The position numbers were made by a program, and so were the translations under genes. Positions 23,426 through 34,780 of a DNA stretch of 64,000 nt are shown piece after piece. Source of the stretch: Adiantum capillus-veneris. Taxonomy: Eukaryota; Streptophyta; Polypodiopsida; Polypodiales; Pteridaceae. The DNA lies in NCBI GenBank assembly GCA_014529385.2, contig CM043956.1:66888281-66952280 (forward strand), given 5' to 3'. The stretch's first letter is position 1. Every line of letters begins with the position of its first letter. The notes below the pieces were generated by a model, which worked only from the letters and a program-made list of their open reading frames with translations, made no database searches and was not told the DNA's origin.

Positions 23426-24610
23426 TGGTGGTGGCAATGGTAGGGTCTTTATTTCAAGCACCTTAATCTCCTTCTCATGTATCCTATAAGTGAGAATCCC
23501 CGCCAATTGTGCACACACACTATCTTCTACCTTGAAAGAGTATTGGAACTCTTGCAGCTCCATAATCCACTTTGAGATCCTAGTACTAATTGAGATGACC
23601 CCAAGGGAACAATTTTTTTGCAATGAGAATTACAAAAGGTTTTGGTAGCAAGTAGGATCTAAACTTCCTCACTACAAACATGAGAAAAAGCATCATGAGT
23701 TTTGCCTCTGTGTAGCCTCTCCCCAAAGCATTCATGACCCTACTAGCAAAGTAGATGGGTCGCATCCTCGTACTGTGGGAATCTTGTTGTAATAAAATTG
23801 CACCAATTGTTTCCTTTCCAACACTAGAACTAACAAAGAATGTGTACTCCCAACAAGGAGGCATGAGTGTTGGTAGCTATCACAAAATGACTTTAATGTT
23901 ACAAAAGTACTCTTCAAGCTCATCAACCATGCAAAATCTACTTGTTGTGTAAATTTTTGCAAAGGATGAAGAAACTCCAAAGCTAAGTGAATGAAGCATG
24001 ACATATACTTCACCTTTTGAATGAATGAGATGACCTCTTTGAGATTCTTGGGTGATGGGAGCTCAATAAGATCCTTTGCCTTTGAAGGATCCACCTCAAT
24101 GCCTTTATAGGAAACCTTGTGACTGAGCAAGATCACTTCATCCTCACCTATGTGGCACTTGTCGGGGTTGAGTTGACCTCCCATGTCATAAAGCTTCTAC
24201 CTTTGTAGAAGAAATGATTTTGAGCTATAAATGCAAAAATCATCAATGAACACCCTAATTGAATTTCCAAAGAATGCTTGAAACACCATGTTCATGAAAC
24301 ATTGAAAAGTTGTAAGAGCATTTGTTATGCCAAAAGGCATGACTCTAAAAGCATAGCAACCCCAAGGAGTGATGAAGGTTGTTTTCAATTGATCATCCGA
24401 TGAAATCCCTATTTGAAAGTAACCTAAGTAGCCATCACACACTATGTACTTCTCGTGACCAGCTACTTCATTTAGTATCTCATCCTGAAATGGGAGGGGA
24501 AAGTGATCTCTTTTTGTTGCCTCATTTAGTGGACAGTAATCAACATACACCCTTCACTTGTCGTTCTTCTTGGGAGTGAAAACAACAGGAGAGACCCACT
24601 CTGAATTCTC
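23426..24610 (-). pseudogene. Gypsy reverse transcriptase and first RNase H
   Basis: RT core at 24550-24197: VDYCPLNEATKRDHFPLPFQ, GYLGYFQIGIS, TTFITPWGC, MPFGITNALTTFQ and the catalytic VFIDDF, with both aspartates intact. The thumb and connection are at 24184-23732 (LNPDKCHIGEDEV, YKGIEVDPSK). The first RNase H spans 23864-23586 and 23623-23450 (YFASRVMNALGRGYTEAK, TRISKWIMELQEFQYSF). At least three frame changes interrupt it. This is the best preserved RT of the window. Confidence 0.9.
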
Positions 24611-25660
24611 CATTGGATAAATGAAACCTGTTGCTAGAAGCTTTCTTACCTCCTTGAGTAAATCCTACTCCTTGATGACTCCTAGCCTTCATAGCTTTTG
24701 AGCCTTAGGTGTGGCCTCTGGCTTTAGCCTCGATCTTGTGTTGAGCATCATCTACTCCACACATGTCAGTGTAGTCTTTAGCAGAAAGCTTAGGAAAATT
24801 TCTTAGCACACATTTGAAATCCTCTCTTTCATCCTTTGTAAGTGTGGTAGACAACATACCTTTTTATAACATTCCTTCATCTTTCACATTTTGGCTCTCT
24901 TGAGGACCTACCTCCTCCAAGCCTGGGCAAGAGGTTTCTTGGTTCCTTGTCTTAAACCTTACCCCCATGACTTCAATGGAAGAATCCTCTTCCATAGTGC
25001 TACCACTACCTTCTTCTTCTGAAGTGCTATCAGTCCAGTCTTCCTCCGCCTCATTTTTTGATGATTCTTCATGGAGCTCCTCTTGACGTTGCTACTTCAT
25101 GTCAAAGACAACCTTCTAATGATTGTCATTCCTGCAGATCAACTTTCCACTTTTCCAATCTTACAAAGCTTGCATTTTCATTAGCCATGGTCTTCCTAGG
25201 ATAAATGGATAGCCACTTCCCTTGGTTGACATAACATAAAAATCCATTGCCTTCTTAATGCCAAAGGCCTCCACAAAACATTTTTACAAATGCCTACACA
25301 CCTAGCCTTGCTATTGGTTTCCATCTTGAATTTGATTTTAGGTGTCTCATGGATGTGCATGCCTAGTCTTTGCATGAGTCCCTCTGTCATGATGCAAATT
25401 TGTGCACCCCCATCCACTAGACCTTTCCTAACCAATCTTCCTTTGATGTAAAAATATAGCACATGTGTAATATTCTCATTCATTTCAACTTGTGCAATTT
25501 TTACAACAAGCACACTCTCTTTTACCTTTCTCCTAGTGCTAACTGCCTTTGTTAAATCTCTCCTAACTTGTGGACATAATGCAAGAAATTGAGGCCATGA
25601 GATATCAGGACCCTTACCTCTCATGTCTTCCAACAAGTTGTATGGAGTCATACCATGTCC
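24611..25660 (-). pseudogene. Gypsy protease and protease-RT linker
   Basis: The aspartic protease frame (25651-25196) contains LVDGGAQICIMTEGLMQRLG. The catalytic motif appears as VDGGA (usual D-S/T/G-G-A). It would cleave the polyprotein. From 25195 to 24611 a linker follows across breaks with an acidic stretch (TSEEEGSGSTMEEDSS) and the RT entry SEWVSPVVFTPKKN. The spacing to gag (25800) and to RT agrees with gypsy order. Confidence 0.85.
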
Positions 25661-25799
25661 AAGCGGGAAGTCTTGGAGGTTGATGCAATGTCAAGTCCTC
25701 TTAGCTTCTTTGGTCTCGTTTGCCTTCTTTTCTCGTCCATAGTCAGTTTGTGACGTAACTCCTTCTTTCTCCTTACCTTTTTCTTAGCCACGCTTAATG

Positions 25800-26846
25800 T
25801 CAACCTCTTTTGAATTTGTCACCTCTACCACATGCACATTTGGGTCTGGCAAAGGTGGAACTCCTTCCACTCCTTTGTGAAGGTGGTCTTGCCCCATTCG
25901 GTCTTTCCAACAGACATGGTTGTTGACTAGTTCCTTCACCTGCTTTCATCCTTGGGTAATTCAAGTTAGGTCTCCCTGGCTCCCCGCGGGGCCAAGGACA
26001 ATTATTCATCCCATGCCCAGATTCCTCACAATTCCAAAATTGTCGTACTCGCCTGGGTCGTGGCTCTCGCTCCTCAGCTTTCTTTGTTTGTCCCTTGGGA
26101 CCTGTAGCTTGTGCAAGGTGAATTGACAAGTTACTTAAGGATTCATTTAACTTTTCAATTACCTCTGTTGTTACCTCAGGAATCTCTCTAGATGTTGATG
26201 CTTGCAATTTTCCCTTAGGTCTAGGACCCTCTATTGGAACCTCTCCTCTTACACACTTGATTTTCCTATACTTCTCAATAGCCCTAGTTTCAACTGCATC
26301 AAAGGTAGCAGGTGCACCCGCCTCAACTTTTATCTTGAGTGTGGGAAAGAGACCGGTCATGAACCTCTCCTTCTTTAGGAACTCTGCACCATCACCAAGG
26401 TTAGCAACATTTCTCACCCATACAGCCCAAAGACATAGAAACTCTTGTTTATACATGTAGTAGTCAGCTAAGTCTTTTTGCTTGTGAGAAACGATGTCTT
26501 GCCATATCTTTTGAGTGTTTTGGGGGTCAAAGAAGTATCGCTTGAAATGATCAATGACTTCATTATAGTTTTCCTTAACCTCCTGAGATAGAGATTCAAA
26601 CCAAGTGCTAGCATCCTTCCTCATAACTACCTCAAACATTTCTAAGCGTTCCTCGTCTCCTATCACTCTTTTCATGCGGCAAGCCATTTTGAAATTTGCT
26701 AGGAATAGCTTGGTATCCTCACGATCTCCAAAAAAGAGAGGATATCCTGACATTTGGCGTTGGACCTCCATTGAATCGATTTCAAAGTGACAACACGTTT
26801 TTTTCTTTTCTAGAAAATTTACCCAATAATGTTTTCTAAGCTGCAA
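25800..26846 (-). CDS. Gypsy Gag protein, 348 codons, uninterrupted
   Basis: Gag forms the particle that packages element RNA. The open frame has the retrotransposon Gag core (FGDREDTKLFLANFKMACR, DASTWFESL, YNEVIDHFKRYF) at residues 30-140. A basic C-terminal part holds one zinc knuckle, read as F-W-N-C-x4-H-x4-C near residue 270. Its first cysteine is replaced by phenylalanine, so RNA binding by this knuckle is doubtful. The frame is otherwise open to the stop at 25800, in contrast with the broken pol. I took the first ATG of the frame, and a 5' leader of about 500 bases precedes it. Confidence 0.85.
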   Translation of the reverse strand: MQLRKHYWVNFLEKKKTCCHFEIDSMEVQRQMSGYPLFFGDREDTKLFLANFKMACRMKRVIGDEERLEMFEVVMRKDASTWFESLSQEVKENYNEVIDHFKRYFFDPQNTQKIWQDIVSHKQKDLADYYMYKQEFLCLWAVWVRNVANLGDGAEFLKKERFMTGLFPTLKIKVEAGAPATFDAVETRAIEKYRKIKCVRGEVPIEGPRPKGKLQASTSREIPEVTTEVIEKLNESLSNLSIHLAQATGPKGQTKKAEEREPRPRRVRQFWNCEESGHGMNNCPWPRGEPGRPNLNYPRMKAGEGTSQQPCLLERPNGARPPSQRSGRSSTFARPKCACGRGDKFKRG

Positions 26847-27375
26847 TCTATTCTACAACAAAATAAAAATATGCACATTAAATGATCTATGATAGTCAAC
26901 AAGAGGCAAGGTAACAGGGTTTGGTGACGCTAAAAGTTCTCCTACTGTTACAAACATGAACATCGTACGCTGTTGAAAATGGATCTTTCTACCAATTGCA
27001 ATGTTTATTCTAATGTGTGGAGCGAAATGAAAGGGAAAAACCTCTATTCCTGGGTCATTATCCATGGCCTATGCATGTCTTAATTCTTAAAATAACACAA
27101 AAATATAGACGTCTAAGCTAATATCGTACCTAATGAGAGACAAAATAAAAGTATTTACCAAAGCGTTTATTTCAGCTAACCTAAGAGGACCTAAAGTCCT
27201 ACAAATTACACATTGAAATTGCAGCTTAGTACTAACAATTATGTGTATCTTTTGTCTTCCAATGGGAATCAAAGGATCATACAAACTATCTTGATTCATG
27301 CAAATTACTCGACTATTCTAAGGATGAACCTATACAAAAACATACACAAACCCTCCTCAGTGTGGGCACCAAAAT
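26847..27375 (-). other. Gypsy 5' leader and primer-binding-like site
   Basis: This is non-coding on the minus strand between LTR and gag. At 27371-27353 (minus) TGGTGCCCACACTGAGGAG begins with the TGG expected of a tRNA-primed site, four bases from the putative LTR end CCGCCTCA. The same start, TGGTGCCC, precedes the gag-only element at 41173. The priming tRNA was not identified. Confidence 0.55.
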
Positions 27376-29330
27376 TGAGGCGGTCCGGGGCGGTCAACAA
27401 GAGAGGCGACCTCTAAACACCCCTCAAGTCTCTTGTACTGATCAATTGGGGCTCGGGAAACCATGGGCAAAGAACAACAACAAACCCACAGCTAAACAAG
27501 TGAAGGGGCACCACCTAGTTATGGTATGCAAAATAGGATGCAAGAGAGATTTTTCTACACCCAAGAAGATGCGCCACAAAACACACACAAGCAATCTCAC
27601 ACCAAGACACACACCAAATGGAGCAGAGAGAGCTAGAACAAAGGGATGAGAGAGAGAGTAATGGAGCTTGCGTAATATCTTGTTTGTGACTTTCAAATGG
27701 AGATAATTTGTTATGATGCTATCATAGAGCTTGTACAAAACTAACTCATGCACATGTAGGCTTGAGGTGAGGTGTCTCTTATGGTTAGGTCAATGGCTAT
27801 TTTGTGTTAGTATGTTAGTGGTTAGTGTTACTAGTTTGTAGTTAGTAGGATGGGGTAAAATTACATGGCATCAGGTGCATTATATGATTTATACAATGAT
27901 GAAAAGTAAGAGAAGGATTAGAATATACATCATTTGATGAAAATCACAAGATGGAAAGGAAATTTTCCACCTATCTCCTCCAGTGAATGAGCGGTTGTAG
28001 AACTCTGTCGGTGTAGTTCTTGTGACCATGAAAAAGTTAAATTTTCCATGATCAAACTCCTCCTTTTGTAGAGCTTGAGCTTGGTTATTTGCTGATTTTT
28101 TCTCTTTTTGTGAAAGGATGAAGAGGTTATGGTAATATGAGTTTGATTCTAGAGAGAGAAATTGAGCTATATGTGTGTAGAGATGATAATTTTGAGCTAT
28201 GGAGTAAGAGAGAGATGGGAATGGTGAAGAAGATGAAAGAAGCCATGAAAGTTGCAAGTTTCACTGAGAGGAATGTGTGTGTGTGTGTGTGTGTGTGTGT
28301 GGAAAGGAGGTGAGAGAAGACTATGGGCTACTTCTGAGGAAAGTGGGCAGACTGAGGTCCACTCAAAAATCTTATCTCATTGATGGTAGCTCCAAAAAAT
28401 ATCAAACTTTTTAAGGTTATTATTTAGCTCTTGGTGCACATTTTTCTTTAAACCACTACTTCAAATTCGGAGTGGAGATGGATATAAAAATTCCCACCAA
28501 AATGCCTATTTTTCTTCACAAAAAAGTCTTCAGTGACCCCTCTTTTGTTGAATTTGCATAAAGCTCCAAAGGTAAGCCACTCCTTGCATGAGAGCATGAC
28601 TAATATATTCTTAGGGGTTTAAAAATATGCATGGTTATGGATTATGCATAAATATAATATATGGATATGATGGAATAAAACAGGATAGTATATATGAACA
28701 ATTCATGGAATCTAGAATAGTGTGGGCTATATATATATATAATAAATATATGAAAATATAGGGAATCAAATGAGGAGGGACCTCATTTGTTTTTATTGAT
28801 GTATATTTATTTACAAGAGTTAAAAAAGAATACCTGTAGAAAATAGGAATTTAGTGAAAGGCAATAACTGATGGTGGAAGGCATTTTTTGAGGTTTTTCC
28901 TTGGAGTGGATTCACTTCTAAAATAAGAGAAGCTTGCATGAAATGATTATTTATAGAATACATAGGTAAGAAAGATCATGTTAATGGTGAGTAAATATAC
29001 ATACCATACTTAGGTAAATAACACACACCTAGATATAAATATCTAAATAAATACCAAAATAATTATAATAAAAATTTCTATATTTAAGCCCTATATACAA
29101 TGAAATACTTATACACAAAAGGGCCATAATATACTTTGTATTGTTTTATTTTTATTTTTTTGGCTCAACTAGCTCAGTGACTAGCTAAGTGAGGGTTTTT
29201 AAGGAGATATGGAAAAAGTCCCCTAACTCACACACATCTATGTACAATGAAAAGGTAGGGATAGCCACAGTGTTTAGGTGATTCTGGTAGGGTGAGGTAG
29301 CTCACTAAGGCAATTTAGGATAGCCAAAAA
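27376..29330 (-). repeat. Right (5') LTR of the gypsy element
   Basis: 27752-29330 matches the left repeat. 27376-27751 extends it to the primer-binding-like site but has no counterpart on the left. The minus frame 28257-27889 (122 codons) parallels the one in the left copy. A (GT)n run lies at 28274-28301. The right end at about 29330 (GGATAGCCA then A-run) abuts the chromovirus LTR. Confidence 0.75.
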
Positions 29331-29687
29331 ACGGCAACTCACTACGTGGTACAAACGATGATTTGAGCTGGTCTAAAATTGAGAAACCTATAGGTCACTC
29401 TAAAGTGAGAGGTGTAGAATCAAGCCTACTGCACTCCACAAGTCAATCACTAAATTCTAACTCAGCTGTGTGGTGAGAGATATACTACTACACCACACAA
29501 GTGAGAATCTAAGTCTGTCCTAAACCAAAATGCAAGAGGATTTCCTTGTCCGGATTCACCGTCCAACCTCCCATATATAGCCCTTGGTCCTTGAATCCCC
29601 TATTCCACAATCACAGCCGGCCACCTGGCCCAGGTCCGTGACCCCCCCCCCCCCCCCCCCCCCCCGGGGTATGCCCTTGGCCTGACA
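29331..29687 (-). repeat. Chromovirus 3' LTR, partly recognised
   Basis: In minus reading the purine tract AAGGGGGGAG is followed by TAA and then TGTCAGGCC at 29687, the likely LTR start. The run CCGGCC...CC(n)GGGGTATGCCC recurs at 31317-31354 plus 32081-32102. The left end near 29331 is uncertain. A C-run of about 24 (29642-29665) lies inside, and its length may be unreliable. Confidence 0.6.
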
Positions 29688-30650
29688 TTACTCCCCCCTT
29701 GGAGAAGTGTTTTCGTCCTTGAAAACAAAAGTGGGAAACTTTTTCTTAAAAACACTAATGTGTTTCCAAGTGGCGCCTTCTTTAGGTCGATCTTTCCACT
29801 TGGCTAAAGCTTGCCAATGACGAACATGATGACGCGTATGTAAATCATGATAGTCAAGGACTCTCTCACGTTCATGCGGTGGGGTATGAGGTTCAACAGA
29901 ATCAACCAAAATGTGTTGGTCGATAACATTGTCGCCCCCATGCAAGCGTTTACATAAACGGCTTACATGAAATATTGGATGGACACGAGAGTGTGCTTTA
30001 AATGCCCACAATATCTTGGCCAACCCCACCATAACTGGTGACCTAGGTTAAAAATGGTGCATTAGCATGAAAGGACTAAATCCGATCGTGACATGCTCCG
30101 CACTGTTGTAAGAAAATTCAAGAAGAGGTAGATACTCTTCCCAATTTGTTTGTTTCTTGCTAACTTATGCTTGTAGCATATCCTCTAGCACTTGTTTAAC
30201 TCGTTCAATTTGACCATCCATTTTTGGATGATCTATTGTACTGAGGTTGAGTTGTGTACCCAATCATTTAAACACAACCCTCCAAAAATGAATGTTAAAC
30301 TTGGGATCACAATCACTCACAATGTTACTTGGCAATCCATACAACTTGTACAGATTCTCCACAAATAACTTAGCTAATTTTGGAGTCTTTATGGTCGACT
30401 TGGTTGGAATAAACTTGCATAGTTTAGTCAATTGGTCTACAACCACCCATATCGAGTCATGACCTCGTACAATGGTTGTTAAACCCATAGTAAAATCCAT
30501 AAAGATACTTTCCCATTTACCATTGGGAATCTCCAAAGGATGTAAGAGTCCTCCTGCCTTCAGGTACCCTGCTTTGTTAACTTGAAATTTTTGGCATGCA
30601 AAACATAGTCTTGAGCAAAGCCATGTAAACCTGGCCAGTAAAACTATCAT
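29688..30650 (-). pseudogene. Chromovirus integrase core with C-terminal chromodomain
   Basis: 30650-30264 has the zinc-finger end (CFACQKFQ), WESIFMDF with the first catalytic aspartate, VVVDQLTKLCKFIP, and IVSDCDPKF with the second. After a frame break, 30250-30050 shows QLNLSTIDHPKMDGQIERV and WEEYLPLLEFSYNSAEHVT. 30032-29688 gives HPIFHVSRLCKRL and then a chromodomain (ERVLDYHDLHTR, ALAKWKDRPKEGATWKH). Chromodomains steer integration toward marked chromatin. The three aromatic-cage positions are not all clear. Frameshifts disable the gene. Confidence 0.9.
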
Positions 30651-31316
30651 CTTACAAGAGCATAAGTCTTTTTAATGCATGGGTGCCTTGCACTTATTGT
30701 CGTGACATTCATAAAGAATTTGGCATCAAATGTTTGTGTCCGTCGGTACATAAACTCTTCCCTATGGAGTAGGTACCCATTATCGATGAAAAAAATCTTC
30801 CATCTTTGTAGTTTATCACTCGATGGAGTAGAACTCTGTGTGGAGGTTAACTAAACACTACCAGCATTGGAGTGAGAAGGGTCCCTCATTTGCACATGGC
30901 CTCCACACTTTGGAGTATGCATCATCATGCTCATATTTACCCTTCAAAGAATCCAAAAACTCACTTCGAAGTTCTGTGAACAAAAGAGAGTTGATCTCAG
31001 GCATACAACTAAGAGCATCAGCCACACCACATTATATCATCCTTTATGATACCGCAGCTTTGTGTCATACTCCTGAAGAATCTCACCCCACCTGGCCTTT
31101 CGACCCTTCAACTCAGTTTACCATTTTATGCTTTTGTGGTCAAACACAATCTCAAATTGAGCTCCATACAAATAATGTTGCCATGTCTTTAAGACAGACA
31201 CTATTGCGTAGAGTTCGCGTTCATAAGCAGAATAATTTTTTTTCTCTAAATCAAGCTTCTTGCTTTCAAATGAAATTGGCCTCCCCGCGTGTAGAAGGAC
31301 TGCTCTAATGTCACTG
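30651..31316 (-). pseudogene. Chromovirus RNase H and start of integrase zinc finger
   Basis: 31316-31118 reads AVLLHAGRPISFESKKLDLE, NYSAYERELYAIVSVLKTWQ and GAQFEIVFDHKSIKW, the first half of RNase H. Across stops, 31117-30651 continues with ARWGEILQEYDTKLRYHKG and later the region before the zinc finger. The N-terminal end of RNase H is cut and replaced by LTR sequence at 31317. Confidence 0.85.
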
Positions 31317-31354
31317 GTAGCCGGCCACTTAGCTTGGGTCTGTGATCCCCCCTG

Positions 31355-31440
31355 TGTTAGGAAATATGACATAGCTAAGTAGATAATTGAGTAGCTTACT
31401 TAATGGAGAGAGACAAATCTTCACACACGAGAGATTATAG

Positions 31441-31526
<86 letters not shown>

Positions 31527-32080
31527 ACGATATACGTGGTTCACCCAATGCGGGCTACATCCACGGAAAAACAGCCACTCAATGACTTTGGTACTTCAAA
31601 CAAGAAGTAGGTTACAAAGGGATTATACCCTTAATAGAGCTCCCGCCTTGCTTCACTCTCACCACCTCACACCCACCTTGTTGCATCAACTTCACACTCT
31701 TAAAATGTGTGTAGAAATGGCCTCCTTTTATAAGCCAAAAGCTCTGCCCTCTCTCATGAGAGGCACTCGTGTGTAGCCGCCCTTGTGAAGACAAGTCGAA
31801 ATTGGACTCTCCAATCCACCCATGTTTGGCCGCCGTTGAGAAGACAAGTCCACCTTTGAAATCGGCCACCGGCCATTGACTTTCGACCACCGACCAATCG
31901 ATTAGTCATTTTTTTACCACTTTGCAACCGCCGTCCTACCATAATATTATGACAAAAAGGAATATTCCTACGAGTGATTTCTCTTCATGCGCGATGGCTT
32001 CTCCTCATAACGGGGGCCTTACAAATGTGCAGTTTTAATACAAAAAATTACAAGGGGTGAATCAGGATCCATACTTAACC
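31355..32080. mobile_element. Solo LTR (726 bp) with CCCTG target duplication
   Basis: The segment begins TGTTAGGAA and ends TACTTAACC, a degenerate inverted repeat. CCCTG flanks it at 31350-31354 and 32081-32085. Outside the flanks the sequence joins to give the chromovirus LTR start, as at 29619-29687, which confirms the insertion. It contains the long (GA)n run and a segment TACGTGGTTCACCCAATG, of a kind I recall from plant LTRs. It has no coding region. Confidence 0.75.
31445..31525. repeat. (GA)n microsatellite, about 81 bp
   Basis: A pure GA run inside the solo LTR. Reading frames of alternating R/E or L/S here are artefacts. Confidence 0.95.
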
Positions 32081-32102
32081 CCCTGGGTATGCCCTTGGCA
32101 TG

Positions 32103-33007
32103 ACAAAAATCCTTCCCTGGAGTGAGACAAATGGCTATACAGCACGAGAAAAGCAACTAGATTCTACTCACTTCTTGAGTGATCTGGATGGCTACACACC
32201 ACAAAGTGGACTATAAACTGCAAGCCAACTCTATGGTGAGAGAAAAACTACTACACCTCGCAAGTCTGGCACAACACAGAAAAACAAGTTAGTACACATT
32301 TAAACAAGTTTAAAAGTATACCTCAATAGTCTCTATCTATCTATGGCCCTCCAATAGCAGTCGTCGTTGGCTTCAATCGAAACCGGTGACTGCCTTTGTA
32401 TAGAAAAAAAATTCAATCAAAAGATATTTTGATTGAAATATCTTTTGATTGAAATGAAAAAATATGTCTATTTGGTGATTATTTGAAATTTTTTTGTATA
32501 ATGATGTTTTATATGTATATTTCTTTGATACTGGCGTATAAATGCAACCCACCGCATGTCTGTCCTAGACCTTGGCTTTCCTGGTCTTAGCTTAGTCCCA
32601 ACATGAGTCATGGTTGAGAAACATGCATGCACACAAACTCAGGGTATGCTATGTAGTAGCACGTGAGTTCTCTCTCTCTCATTGTAGGTGCACGATAGTA
32701 TTATGGTGCTTAGGACAGGTGAGGAGTCATATTCTATATATACTTGTCATAAAATCTAATATCTAACCAACCCAAATGATTTTCTCACATTAAACTGATC
32801 ATTTAATGTGGGAGAATAGACGGGGACAAGGGTTAGAATACAGACATGTGCTTCGGGTCTATCTCAACACAGGGCCAAAGGTAAAGGGGTCCAAATGAGA
32901 GATGATCTGTCAAAAGAAGGCTAGCTAATGGAGCTTAAAAACCTTAGGGTTAGCTTCATTAAAGACCTCCAATGGTTAGTGTTAAAATCCTTTTGACCTT
33001 AGGTAAG
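32103..33007. other. Non-coding DNA with a short perfect palindrome
   Basis: No gene was seen. GGTGAGAGA...ACTACTACACC at about 32242-32270 resembles a part of the 29.3-29.7 kb LTR weakly. At 32413-32452 a 15-bp perfect inverted repeat (TCAATCAAAAGATAT/ATATCTTTTGATTGA) with a 10-base loop could form a hairpin. Confidence 0.5.
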
Positions 33008-33250
33008 CTAGGGCTGAGCTTGAGGTGGGAACCATGCCCAAGCTTGAGGTGCTTGTCGTGCTGGCTGACTAAGATGCTTAAGGTTCTTGCCATGCTTGAT
33101 GACTAAGATGCTTTGAGATGCTTGCCGTGCTTGCTGACTAAGATGCTGCACGTGCTTGGCGTTCTTGCCAACTAGGGAGCTTGAGGTGCTTGTGGGAGCA
33201 CTACCCAAGCTTGAGGTGCTTTGTCGTGCTTGTTGACTAAGGTTCTTGTG
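33008..33250. repeat. Degenerate tandem repeat (GACTAAGATGCTT / GAGGTGCTTG units)
   Basis: Variants of TTGCTGACTAAGATGCT and GCTTGAGGTGCTTG recur about every 35-45 bases. The open frame on the minus strand with repeated HLSQQARQ is a by-product. The function is unknown. Confidence 0.7.
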
Positions 33251-34366
33251 GTCCAAAAATCAACAAAATCCCTACAGAGGGTGAGAGCCCTAAAGCTAGG
33301 GGGATGAGAGAGAACACACACACACACAAAAGGTAATCCCAAGCTTCAAGAGGCAGCAAGGACACATGTCAAGCCCCTACCCATATTGCCCTCAAGTTGT
33401 GCTTAAATCTTATTGGATAGGCTTAAAAGGGGGTCCAATGAGAATTTAGATTAATTAAATAATTATCTAAGCAATTATCAAGAATCTCTCCATCAAAGGG
33501 GAAAGAAGGACACTTTTCCAAAACCTACCCTTGTTGCTTGATATGCCTCTTGCATGTGATTGGCTAGGCTTGGAGGGGTCCAATGAGCTTGAAGCATGAG
33601 CTACAAGAGGGGGGTCGACCATAGTAAGCAAGGGGTGTGCTTGAGGGGTATACTCACTCTCACACTCTCTCATTTGCTCTCATTCTTCACTTGGTGAAGT
33701 GGAAGAACTCCATCTCCTTCTCCAAGCTTATTGAGAAGTTGGGAGCCTACCCAAATACTCTTGGCTATGGAATGCGAATCCGATCAAGATCCATGCTTCA
33801 ATGCTTAATCTTTCCATCTTCTCCATCTTCATTACTATGCTATTATGTACGCTAGCAAGAAGAGTGATGATAAGTGAGGAACTATTTATTTCTCCTATGA
33901 ATGTTTCTTCTTCCTCTTCGCTACCCACATTCCCCGCTAGCTCTCTCCACCTTTGAAGGTGTTTGAGGACTTGGTATTGAGGCTGGGGATGTTAATATTT
34001 TTTTACAAGGTCTATTCTATGCTCGTGATGCATGAAGCTTTCCATCTTCATTGCAGCACCTAGGTCACAGGGAACACAAAGATTGTATTGTACCAAGTCT
34101 CTCTTGATAGGAGAATCTATAATACAAAAGCCTATTGGAGGGGGGATCGGCTCCACATAAATTTGGTCCTCAAATGTTGTCAATGTCTCTAATTCTCTCT
34201 CTTTTTCAAGTTATTGCTCATGCCATGTTAGCTAGGGAATGTGTTTAATGTTGCTCTCTCCATTCAAGCACTCTCTCTACCTACAAGAATGAATTTCCTT
34301 AATGAAATGCTCAATATGTTATTCTCTTTCCGCTACAATCTAAGTTAATAGGCCAATTCCATTACA
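33251..34366 (+). repeat. Probable 5' LTR of the plus-strand gypsy element
   Basis: The stretch is non-coding and ends CCATTACA immediately before a primer-binding site, so at least its right part should be LTR. The LTR left end was not found. Short frames in it carry no motif. Confidence 0.45.
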
Positions 34367-34367
34367 T

Positions 34368-34380
34368 TGGTATTAGAGAA
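34368..34380 (+). other. Primer-binding site (initiator Met-tRNA type)
   Basis: TGGTATTAGAG differs by one base from the common TGGTATCAGAG site complementary to plant initiator tRNA-Met. It lies one base after an LTR-like CA end and about 400 bases before gag. Confidence 0.65.
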
Positions 34381-34780
34381 TTTGGTTTCTCTTTTCTTGC
34401 TTAAGAAGAAAGGTTCTTAAGTAGTCTATTAATGGTTGATTTTGTTAATTATATTAGGGTGAGTGGGACTGGGACCTATTAACAGTTTTGCTGAGCCCAC
34501 TATGTGGGATATGGTGCACACCTCGAGAGCTTTGGTCTTAATAATGGGGTCTTTTTAGACTTGCCTACGGCTTTACCATTATTGAGCCATAAGAACTCTG
34601 AAAGGAGCTATCCCTCGGAAATTCTACAATATTAGACCCACTCCACTACTCTCTATAATTAACCAATTCGAGCCGTGGGTGTAGATGCTTAAGTGATGAT
34701 TTTCAAAGGCTAAGAGGATTAGAAACTAAGGTTTTAAACTGCCAAAGAATACACTAAGTAAACACACAAATTTTGTTAAC

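Larger units (their letters stand above)
19932..29330 (-). mobile_element. Tat-like Ty3/gypsy retrotransposon with long terminal repeats
   Basis: The minus-strand order is gag (26.8-25.8 kb), protease, RT, RNase H, second RNase H and integrase (to 21.65 kb), bounded by repeats of about 1.6 kb at 19932-21521 and 27752-29330. The primer-binding-like site lies at the right inner border and a purine-rich tract (GGGGGAGGG, minus) at the left inner border. This gives a complete LTR-element plan. The two RNase H domains place it near the Tat/Ogre group. Outer borders differ between the two repeats, and no target duplication was found. Confidence 0.85.
29331..32102 (-). mobile_element. Rearranged chromovirus (Ty3/gypsy with chromodomain)
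   Basis: On the minus strand, RNase H (31316-30700), integrase and chromodomain (30650-29688) lead to a polypurine tract and an LTR (29687 leftward). Gag, protease and RT are missing. RNase H is joined directly to a copy of the LTR start (31317-32102), which is itself split by a solo LTR. An internal deletion that fused LTR and RNase H explains this best. Confidence 0.75.
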
